Shown here: positions 34,801 through 46,800 of the stretch, one piece after another | How the letters are laid out: each line of letters starts with the position of its first letter | Position numbering within the stretch: the stretch's first letter is position 1 | Virus record (IMG/VR): IMGVR_UViG_3300031999_000017 | Location: 1-62,651 of that record | Direction: 5' to 3' (one strand) | Source: a virus | DNA length: 62,651 nucleotides | The notes under the pieces: generated by a model | What the model saw: only the letters and a program-made list of their open reading frames with translations | Database searches by the model: none | Told to the model about the DNA's origin: nothing | Position numbers and translations under genes: made by a program

Positions 34801-37800
34801 AGCCAGCAAGCTTTACAAATCAACATATTTTGGAGATTCAAAAGGCAAGCCATTGGATGATGCTTCCAGCAGAGAACTTTTGTTTTTAAAAATGCAAGAA
34901 GCAGATATAGAAAAAATAATTACAGACAGGATTCCGGAAGAGCTTGAAAAAAAATTAACCAATCGTCTTTTAAACATTAAAGAAAAAATAAACGATTTAC
35001 GCGATGGAATAGAAGCACCAGAAAGAAAATATAGAAGCATTGATGTATTAACTCAAGGAGATATTATTGCAGGAGATATAATAAAAAACAAAGAAGGTAT
35101 TGCCGGAGAGGTGCTTCAAGTAAACGACAATAAAACTGTTGTTATAAAAGACATTCAAACAGGCGAAAAGTTTTTATGGAAACCAGAAGATATAGCAGTT
35201 AAAGCGCCAGAGCCAGTAGCTAAAACAATCCCAACATTTGGGCCTCCAACTCCTAGACCAACAACTCCTGCACCAACAACTAAACAAGAAGAGATTGTAG
35301 CCCCAGAGCCAGATAGTAATATCATGGTTGGAGATTTAATAGACAAAGCCGGAAGCTATAATGGCAAAAAGGGGGTATTTTATTTAGATGGACAAACTGT
35401 TGTATTTAAAGAAGAAGGAACAAGCAAAGAATACGACCTTGGTTACATCAATGATATAAAAGATACGCCAATAAATCAATATGGTATTCAGCATGAAGAA
35501 TCAGTTGTAAGCGCTAATGAAGATGGAACATTTACTATAAGAGGCAATACTTTAAGAAATGGATATTCTGATCCAATGCAAGCGATAAATAGAGACGCAG
35601 AAGGAAACATAATGAGCGTTACTCTTGATATGCCTAATGGCACAAAAAGAACATTTAGAGGTAATGTAGCCGAAGATTTGGCTTACCAAATTCATTTAAA
35701 AGAAATAACTAAAGACAATGCAACAGCCGCAGAATTTGAACAATTCATCAATGAGCCAGAACAACAACAGCAAGTTAACATTACAGCAGTTCCAGAAGCT
35801 ACCGCGGAAGGTACAGTTGCAGTTAATGAGACAGTTCAACGAGAGACGCTCCAGCCAACAGTCCCAGCAACCACAGAGCCAATCATCACAGGTGTAGAAG
35901 AAACCGAGTTGATAAGACAAGCAGAGCCAGATGCGCGTAGAATGGTAGATATAGAGCGTGAATTTGAAAATAGAGGCTATACCATAGATACCATTGAGGA
36001 TAATGGAATACAAATAATGGACAAAGATGGCGAGCAAGTAGAAGGGCCAGAAGATTTACCTAAAGAATTAAGAGGCCTTGCCGCAGAATACGAAGCACTT
36101 ACAGCCAAGCTTGGTGATGTTAGCGATGTAGCAAGAGAGAAAGCATTGATAGAAGCAAGAAAAGTTACAGAGGTAGAAGCCGAGGTAGTTGAGCCAGAAA
36201 CAAAGCAAATAGAAAGAGTTACAGAAACTAGACAAATAGAAGTTCCTAAAGTAAATGAAGTACACGTTACCAGAAACACAGTTAATCCTATAGGAGTTCA
36301 AGGCGGTAACATATCTTCGCTTCATGAAGATTCAAGATATATAGGAACAGATTTAAGACAAGAATATCCAGAATTATTAAAATATAATGATGGTAATCTT
36401 GATACTGCATCCGCGGCAGATTTGTGGAAATTGGCACAATTAGACCATCCAAACGAATACGGTTTTTCGGTAAGCAGAGGCGCAATGCAACATGAATTTG
36501 AAACAAGAGGCGAGCAAATATTTAAAGAACTTGGATTCCCAACTAATCCAGATGCGCTTTACAAAGCAACATATAAAGGTAAAATTGAAAAATTATCCGA
36601 CATCTTAGATCATGATAATTGGTGGTGGAGCGTTGCCGACCATGCTGATCCTGTTTATGATTACAACAAAGAATTAGCTTCAAAAGAAGCCGAAATAAAA
36701 CAAAAAGAAACAGAATTAAGCAGCATTACTAAAAAGAAAGACAAGGACAAAGCAAATAGGTTAAAATGGGATATTGAAGATTTGCAAAAAGAAGTTGAAT
36801 TATTAAAAGAAGGAATAGCAAAAGGAATTTCAAGACCTATGGGAGATATGCCAACTTCAAAACAAGTTGAACTTCCTAAGTACACAAAAACAGCAGACAA
36901 ATCAAAAAATCCTAAATCCCCCAATGAGGTAAAATGGCTGCCTCAATTTGAAAATAGATACGGTACAACAGAGGTTGAAACAAGATCATTTGACAACATA
37001 CAAGTTACAATAGAAGGATCTGAAGATAGTGGATATAAAATAAGCGCAAATGTTCTTAATGAGCATGGCAGAGTTGTAATTCGCCATAGATATGTAAGCA
37101 AAAAGAAATACAAAACAATTGAAGAGGCTAAAAGCGACACAGTTAGATATGTTAATGAAATAATAGAAAAATCTGAACGAGAAGATAGGCAAGATATAGA
37201 AATGGAACAACTGCAAGATAGGTTGCCAAAAGGATATACTTTTGAACGAGATTATGATTATGATAAAGACGAGTATGAGTACGAATTGTCTAAAGATGGC
37301 GAAATTATTTTTACAGTAGAAACTCCAAAAGAAGCAGAAAATAAAATTAATAATAAAGAGTATGATGCAAAACAATTTGGAGAAATAAAACTAGGTGAGG
37401 CAAAAGAAATAAAAGAAAAAACAACAGAAACTCAAAGAGTATTTACAGCAGCGGAATTAAAAGAAAATCCAGATGTTCTTAAAGAAAATCCAGAATGGTA
37501 CACGGTAGGCTATCCAAATAGCTTTGTGGGTATGTCAACTAATTTAGCTGGATTGCAAGGCGAAGGATTTAATGATCCAAAAGTAGGGGACGTTGTTACT
37601 TTTTCTGGAAAAGAATACGTAGTAAGAGATATAGAAACTGGGAAAAAAGATCCATATAAAACAAGCGTTTCTTTGTTAAGAGTAGATAAAGAAGGAAACA
37701 TACTACGTCAAAAAGATTTAAGTCAAAAAGAACAAAAAGAAATTGCATCTACAGAAGAAGAGCCGACAGAAATAGAAGCTGGGGATGAAATAGAATTTAA

Positions 37801-40800
37801 AACAGCGCAACAAAATACAACAAAAGGTATAAAAGTAGAGATACCGGGCCTTGAAGGACTTGATACTATATTAGTACAAGACGGAATGACTTATGAAGTA
37901 TATGAATTAACTACAGGCATGAAGTTGGCTGATACCGAAAACGCAATGTCTCCGGCTGAAGCAGTAAAGACAATAGCAAACAACATTCCTTCTGGAATGG
38001 CAGAAAAGATATTGAATAAAATATATCAAAGCGAAGAAGTAAATAGATATAAGATTGCAGGAGAAAAACCCGGAATAGCTATAATGAATGAAAGCCCTGC
38101 ATATAAAGCTTTTAGAGAACAAAAAATAGCAGAGGAAGAAAATAGACCATTTCTTCTTGATGAAAAAACAAGAAACGAGTTTTTAAATTTAGCAGAGCAA
38201 GCAAAAAGTGAAGGTCTTGATATTGCAGAAAAATCTTTAATTACTTTAGCTAATACAAGACAAGGCGCAATAGCAGAAACTCCATATACAATTGAAAGAG
38301 CAAAAGAATTATTAGAGAATTATAGAAAAAAGAAAGATTTAGAAGAAAGGAGATTACAAAATATTCCATATCCAGAAAAAGATATAGAAAAAAGAGAAAT
38401 AACCGAAGATGCACTAATTAGAGCAATGCAGCAAGGTTATAAAAGAGATAGATGGAATAAGCTGCCGGAAGAAATTAAAAAAGCAGCATTAGAGGCATGG
38501 AGAAAAGAGGCTGCTATTTATAATAAATACGGATATTATCCAAGCACATTTACTGGAGGCGAAACTTTTTTTGGAACTACGCTTACTTTAGGCAGGTATA
38601 TTGGAGCAACATTATCAAAAGACGCAAGCAAAAGAGAAGGAAAAATAAAAGAGGACTTGCGAATAATGCAAGAAAACTTCAAGCGCATAGACGAAATCTA
38701 TAAGCAAGAAGGATTTGATGTACTTAAAGCTCCAGAAGGACAAACCGCTAAGCCATTAACTATAACAGAGCCGGAGATACCAGTTGAAGCACAAAATGCA
38801 TTTAATAGAATTAAAAATAGACAAAAGAAGGCAGCAGCGCCGATAGAAACAGAAGAAGCAATAAAAGTAAATGATGAAGAAAAAATATTAACTCTTAAAG
38901 AAAAGAATAAAATAACTACAACAATAAATGAGCTAGAATTTGCAGACGATAACGGCAATACTAGGCATAGTGAATTAGTTAATACTATAAAATTATTAAA
39001 GAATCAAAATGAAATAAATAAATTACAAAAGCGTGAAAATTTCACTACAACAGAATTAATTACTCATTTATATTCAGATTTAATAGCCATACCTAAAGAA
39101 AACAGAACTAAAGAACATAATAACTTTATTAAAAAGGTTAATGAAATAGTAAGTTCTGAACAAGCAAAAACAGAAGTAGTAAATTTTGCTCCTTTTGATG
39201 CTGCCGGTGATTTAGCAGAAAACATAAAAAAATTATCTAGCACAGAACTTCCCCAACAAAAAACAATAGAACAACTAAGAGCAGATGAACAAGCAGAGTA
39301 CGATGCAATGCCCGATCCAAATGATAAAGTAGAGCGAAAAAGAATTTACGACAAGTACGATGAACTTATTACTCCTTTATTAAAAGAAACGCCAATAACA
39401 GAAACCACTTCCCCCGCTGTGGAACAGTCGCAAGCAGATTATTTTAAAGATCTAATTAAAGAAGAGAAGCAACAAAATAAAGAATTAAGAAAAAAATTTA
39501 ATGAACCCGACACTCTAGAGGTTGGAGATGTTGTTGTTGATAATGCAAATGGTCGGGGTGGCTACGAAAATAGAGTGATTAGAAATGTAATTAAAAATGA
39601 AAATGGAAGCTATAGAATAGTTTGGCAAAAAACCGATAATTACAAAAAAGGGGATGCGGGTATTTATGAAACTGTAATGACTAAAATGACTATTGGTAGT
39701 GAGCGCACTGGGTTTAATACTTTATGGTCAATGTCTGATGCCAAAGCGCATAATGAATCATTACCAGAAATACCAAAAGAAAAAAGAATTGGCTATATAA
39801 AAGAACCATATTTAGCCAAAATAAAAGCAGAAAGCAAACAAGCAGTTTTATCATCAGACGTAAGAACAACACCAGCAAAAAGTCTAAGCTTAGATGAACA
39901 AAGATTTCAAAATAGAAACGATGTAACTGGCAAGACATTGTTAGTTTCTGATATGATTTCTAACAGAGAAAAAAACCCGGAATCTTTTGATAGAGTAGAA
40001 ACCATTGCTAATAACTGGAAGAGCGCAGAGCAAGATCCAATACATGTATGGACTGATCCTAAAGATGGCAAGACCTATGTGTTAAGTGGACACCATAGGT
40101 ATGCAGCAGCTTTAAAAGCCGGCATCAAAGACGTAAAGACAATAGATAGAACAAAAGATTTTACAGAAGCCCAAGCGATAAAGTTTGCTAGAGAAGAGGC
40201 CAATACAAACAGAGCAATGGAAACTCCATTGGAAAGAGCAAAGGCATTAAGAATTAAAAGAGAAAGAGGTGATAGCAAAGAAGAAATTAATAAGTTTTTA
40301 TCTGCTGAAGGCAAAAACGCCAGTTACATAAACAATCTTTCTTCATTAAGCCCTAACGGCAAAACTATGAAAATGGTTGAGCAGTTCGGCAGTTCACCAG
40401 ATAAACAAACTCAAAAAGAATCAGAACAAAGAGCAGACTGGATAGGGGAAGCAAGAAGAACAATAGCTGGACTTACAGATGCGCATGAAAACGAAATGTT
40501 TGACTTTTTATTTGACAAAAACAAATCAAAAAGAGTAACAACAAAAGCCGATTTTTTACAAAAGGTAAGAGCATCAGTAAAACCATTAACACCCGAAGAA
40601 CCATTAAACATATCTCGCTTTGAATATAAAACACAAGGCGAAAGTGTTTATGAAGAAGAAGTAAATAGCATAAAGGATCAATTAGCCGAACGTCAAAACA
40701 AAATAAACGAAATAAACGGAAGGTTTAATAATCCAAATGCAAAAGATTATATATCTACTGAAAGCGCAAATTATGCAGAAGCAAGAAAAGTAGCAGATGC

Positions 40801-43800
40801 AAAAATCGCAGGCATAGAAGCTGAAAGAAAGGCGCTTCAAAAACAACTTGAAACGGTTTATTCTAACAAGAGCAAATATACTGGCGGCCCATCAAGCGGC
40901 ACATTGTTCTCATACAGAGAAACTCGTCCAGAGGATTTTGAAGATTACGTAGAAGGTGTTACCGACATGATAAATGAATCTCCAGAAAAAACTTTACAAC
41001 AAGTTCAAGCGGAGGTAGCAAATTATTTTGATGATCATACACCGGCATTTAAAAAGTTAATAGAGCAAGCTTACAATGAAGCTAAAAATAATGTTACTGG
41101 GCGAATAGTGAAAACTGAAGTTTTACAAAAGTTAAACAAGGGATTCTTAAAGATAGGCTCAACGATATTTGATAACGAGCAACAATTAATAGCTAAAGCA
41201 AGGCAACTTTCTGGATCAAGATTTAGCGCATTAGACCAAACCGGAAGAACGCCATTAGAATTTTCTAAAGATTTAGAAAAACAATATGGAGTAAAAGTTG
41301 ATTTTCTTGGAAGCTTGGAAGGCGGCGATTTGACTTTGTCAAGAATAGAAGTCCCAAAAGAACTTAGAGATAGCGGAATAGGCACTAAGGTTATGGAGGA
41401 TATTATTAACTATGCTGACAATAATGGCAAGAGAATAGTATTAACTCCATCAAAAGATTTTGGTGCTACATCAGTAGGTAGATTAAAAGATTTTTATAGC
41501 AGATTCGGATTTGTAGAAAATAAAGGAAAGAGCAAAGATTTTTCTACCAAAGAAGCTATGTATAGAAATCCGCAAACCCCCAAACAAACATTTGCAGAAA
41601 AATCACAGACAGCAGGATTTGAAACTAGAGATGGCAAGCCAATAGGATTTAATTACGATACAGACCAAGTAGCGAGGGAGCGCTTTGATTTTTCTAAATT
41701 GAAAAAAATAGGAGAAGGTAGCGATAGAATTGTATTTGATTTGGGTAACGGTAAAGTATTAAAGGTTGCTAAAACAGCAAGAGGACTTGAGCAAAACATT
41801 TATGAAGGAGATGGATATTTAGGTTTTATTCCAGATGTATATGAAAGAGGTTTGAATTATGTTGTAACAGATAACATACCAAGAATAAAAGGTACTGATT
41901 TAGTTCCAATACACGATATAGAAACTGGACAAGAAATAGGTACAGTTCCTGCCGCCGAAATGTTTAAAGATTTAAAGAAGTTTCATCAAGGAGATTTTGA
42001 TAGGCACAATTCAGAACTACAAACTATTCTTGAAAAATATGGCTTTGGAGATGTTAATGGATATGAATTACTTTATGGCGATTTCAATGCTGCAAGAAAC
42101 TGGGGATATAAAGATGGCAAACCATATCTTATAGATGCCGGAACTTTAGGCGGAGTTGAAATGCTTAAAAAATACCGCGGAGTGAAAAATTTATCTGATC
42201 CGGATTTCAGAAAAATATATTACGAAAGCAGACAATTAAAAAAACAGTATGTAGATGCTGATAAGTACACTAAGTTTCACTATGATGAAAATGGAGAAAT
42301 ACTTGGATTTACTCATGGCGGACACATCTATTTGAATGGACAAAAGATAACAGCTAAAACTACAATGGAAGAAGCTGGGCATATTTGGATTAACCACGCA
42401 AGAGAAACTAACTCTTCTTTATATAACGCCGGATTAAAAAAAGTATTAAACAGCCAGTATCTTAAAGATGTAAACGCAAGCGAATTTTATAGAAAAGAAG
42501 CCTTAAAGCAGGGTAAAGAAGGAAGCAAAGCGTATAACGATTACATGCAGGAAGAGGCTCTTGCTAAAGCTATATCTGACGAAGGTGCTAAGTTTGTTAC
42601 AGATGCACAAAGAATAAGCTTTAAAGACTGGGTAAGCAAAATGTGGGATAATGTAATGAAGGCATTTGGTATTAGAGATTTAACTCCAGACCAAGTGGCA
42701 AAACTTTCTTTAAAAGATTTTGCAAAAATGGCGGCAGCAGATGTATTTGCAGAAGGCAAGCCGGAAGCAAAAGCAGAGCCTGTTGTTCCAGAAGTAAAGC
42801 CAGCTCCTAAAGGACAAGAAAATGTAACCGTAACAACAACAGTCCAAAATCCAGAAGGCGAAAGAGTAACGAGAACAGAAACCATACCAACCAAAAATAC
42901 ATATTTATACGAAGGAACAGAAGAAAGACAAAGAGGCCTTTACACTCATTTGATGGAAGCTGATAGCGTTAGTCAAGAAACTAAAAATGCGCTAAAGAAA
43001 AATGGTATTACATATCAAGCAGCCAATAATGCACAAGCGGAATTGATGGCTGAAGATATATTAAAGACTTACAACACAAGAGATGCTTTACAAATAGCTA
43101 GAGGTTCTGATGTTCATGCTTCAGTAAGGTCTGCAATATTTGCTAAACTTATTGATGCCGCATACGTGAGAGAAATGAGAGCTAAGACACCGGAAGAAAA
43201 AATGAGGGCTGCGCAACAATGGAAAGATTTAGTTACAGAGTATGCAAACCAATTAACTGCTGGTGGTCAATTTACTGCTTATGCTGCTCATTTTTACAGA
43301 ACAAGTCCAATGGGATTTATAATGAAAGAAAATGCAGATAGAGAAGCAAGATTTAACGAGTGGTCTAAAGGAAAAGAAAAGACACTGGAAGAGTTGTGGA
43401 GCGAAATAAATGCTACTGCGGAAGGAAGGTCTTTGGTTAATTTAGAAGTAAAGAAAGCAAGAGAAGCAGAACGAGAAGCAGAACGAAAAGTTAGGGATAA
43501 AAAAATTGATGATTTCTTTGACAAGCTAAAAATAAATCCTAAAAATACTTATGGATTTATTATACCACTAGGCGTATTAAACCCGGTCATAGATACTATG
43601 AAGTTGGCTGTAAAAGCAGGCGACAGAGTTGCAGATGTAGTACAGCGAGCAATAGAACAAATATCAGATAAAGTAGGTAATAGCTGGGATAAAGAAGCAT
43701 TTAGAAAAGACTACGAAGAAATGTTAACTGGTGTAGTTGGTAAGGTTACAAAAGAATCTGATGAAGCAACGCAGTTAAGAAAAAGATTGGAAGGATTAGA

Positions 43801-46800
43801 AAAACAAATTGCAGACTTAAAAGAAAAGATAGGCAAGGGCGGAGAAGCCGGAAAGAAAAAAGAAATTAAATTTAGCGGCAACCCAGAAGTACAAAAGCTA
43901 ATAGAAGAAAGAGATCAGCTAAAAAAAGAAAATGAAGATTTATTAAAAAATGCTAAGGCAGGCAAGTATTCTGATGAAGCAAAAATAAAAGCCGCCAAAG
44001 AAGCTGTATTAAAATCCATTGAAGAAACAAAAAGAAAGATTATAGATAACGATTTGTCTATAAAGAAAAAAGAAGGCCCTACTGATGCAGAGCTTACCGC
44101 TCACAGAGAAGAACAAAAAAGATTGCGCAAAGAGTTAGAGGACATGAGAAAAGAAGCGCAAGAAGGCAAGTACGATCCAGTAGAAATGGCTAAGGCAGAA
44201 GCTAAAAGAAAACAGGCAAGGATAGACGAACTTAACAGAAGAATAAATGAAAATGATTTTAGTGCAGAGAAAGAAAAAATGCAGAAACAAAAAACTGCAT
44301 TAGATGATGAACTGGCGGAAACTAAAAGAAGATACGATGAAGCTAAAAAGCAATCGCCAGAATATAAAGAAAAAAAATCAAAACAATTTTTAGATAGATT
44401 AAGAAAAAGGCTTGAAGGATTAAGCGAGCGTCAAAGAAACGAAATAGTACAACGCAGCCTAAAGCAAATAACAGAAGCAGGCGGATTGAATTACGAAGAA
44501 TTTAGAAAGATAGTTGCCGAATCAATGGGCTATAAAGATTTAACTCCTGCTGAAGTTGCTGAAGTAGAAGCGCTTACTAAAACAATAAATTCGGTTGATG
44601 ATGCAGAAGATGCTTTAGTTGCTAATCCAACAGAAGCAAATTTAAAAGCACTTGATAAAGCAAGACAAGATGCTATGACAGCCGGATTGAAATTGTATAA
44701 CAAAACGCACAGGCAAGCAGACATTCCAAGAACATTTGGAAGCCTTATTACTGGATCTCTTTTAGGTACAGTTACACTTGGTAAAAACATAATACAAAAC
44801 GTAGTTATGCAGGCTACCATGAGAGTGCCAAAAGCATTAATTATACAACCATCTGAATCAGCATTAGTTTGGCTTGGAAATAGATTTTCTAATTCTAAAG
44901 CTTTTAATCCTTCTGCAAATATATTTACTGCTCAAAAAGGATATTTTAAAGGAGCGGGCAGAGGTATAAAAAGAGGCTGGTTTAATTTTTATAAAGGAAC
45001 ACAAGAAAGAGATTATTTTGGCAAAATTTCTTATCAATCTACATTAGCTCCACGCGTAGCAGTTAAAGATTTAAAATTGCATTTTAGTGGACAGAAACCA
45101 TTGACAAAAACAGAACTTACAGAAAGAATGATAAGAGCTACGCTTGGATGGCAGCCGGACTTTATTTTGAGAGCAATGGGTTTTGGCGATAGACCGTTTA
45201 GGTGGGCTGCCGAAGGCGCTGCTGCAATTCAAATTGCAAAACTTGAATTAAAACTTGCAGATGAAAATGAAATAAATGCTTTCATGTACGCTCCTAAAAA
45301 ATTTGCATATAAAACTTTAGTAGACCAAGGTATACCAAAAGATGAAGCTTTATTAAGGGCAGCTGAAATAGAAGATAGAATAATTAATGCAGGAAGCAAG
45401 GCGGTATTGGAAGAAGAAAATGTATTAAGCAGAATTTCTAAATATTTAGACCAAGGTCTTTCTACTAAAAAAGATGATTCTAAATTAAAACAAATTGCTT
45501 TTGGAGCAGCTTCAATACTCAAAACAGCTACTTTCCCATTTGTCAAAATACCTGCTAACGTATATTGGCAAATGTTTAAGGTAGCAAATCCAGAGGTTGC
45601 TTTATTGCAAGGTTTATATCATGGAGGAAAAGCTTTTATTGATGCTAAAGGTGGAGATAAAGCAGAAGCAAAAAAACAATATGAATATCTAAAGGATAAT
45701 TTAGCTACAGCAGTTTTAGGGTATGGCGTAATGATTGCGGTATCTAGCCTAGTTGCAAATGGGTATGTACGACCAGAAAATGATGATGAAACCAAAGCAA
45801 GAGAAAGAGAAGGAGAAAAGCCATACGAAAAAGGCAATCAGCTTAATTGGGGAAGAATGATGGGTGGTGAAGATTACTGGATAGACCTAAGTTGGTTTGG
45901 CCCAATTGGAACTACAATGGGAGTTCAAGCTAAAATTCAAGAACAAAACAGACGTAAACAATTAAAAGGAGAAACAGTAGACACAAGCTGGGCCGGAGAT
46001 TTTGAAGATAGATTTACCGTTGCTGAAATGGAATCATTAAATCAACTTGTCTACGATCAAGCCGGAAGAACAATAGGCGCTATAAAAGGTGGCGAAAACG
46101 GTTTAAAAGTTTGGGCAATAAATAGCATGAATACCGGAATGAACATAATTACTGGCGCTACTTATACTCAAATGAGTAAAGCAATGCTACCGGTAGTCCC
46201 AAGATTAAAAGCAGAGGGAGTTATGGAAGAATTTAAAAATAACCAGCAGCAAAGAAATGTTCTTTACAGAAGGTATAGCGGCATGCCGCCAACAAGAGTG
46301 TCTATATGGGGCGATCCAATTAAACAAGATACAAGTTTTTGGGGTGTAGTTAGTAACATGCTTGGCTTCCAAGAAACAGACGCACACCAGTTTGGTGCTA
46401 TTCTTTACTATGATGCACAAAGAACTGGAGACACAAGATTTTTCCCTACAGCAGTAACGGACAAGGTTACAGTAGACGGAGTAGAGATTAAATTAACTCA
46501 AGACCAAAAGGACGAGCTTGCTACATACATAGGACAGGCAAGAAAAATGTTAGTAGGATCATTTGTATATGATTGCGCTTTGCCTTACGAAGTACCAGTA
46601 AAAGGGCAGCCAGCTAAGAAATTGAAATATAATGACAAGGACATGACAGATGCCGACAAAATACATGCGCTTGAAAAGATTTATAATTATGGAAAAGAAA
46701 TAGGGTTTGCTCAATTTCAAAAAGCGCATAAAGAATTTGCTCCGGCAGAACTTACTCCTTCACAGCTTGGTGCTCAAATTAAAAGAGAAGTTTATGACGA

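Noticed and set aside
35977-36325. Minus-strand open frames inside the giant gene
   Set aside because: Codon use mirrors the plus-strand gene, products are Ser/Leu/Cys-rich with no leader, and they are typical shadows of a long AT-rich coding region.
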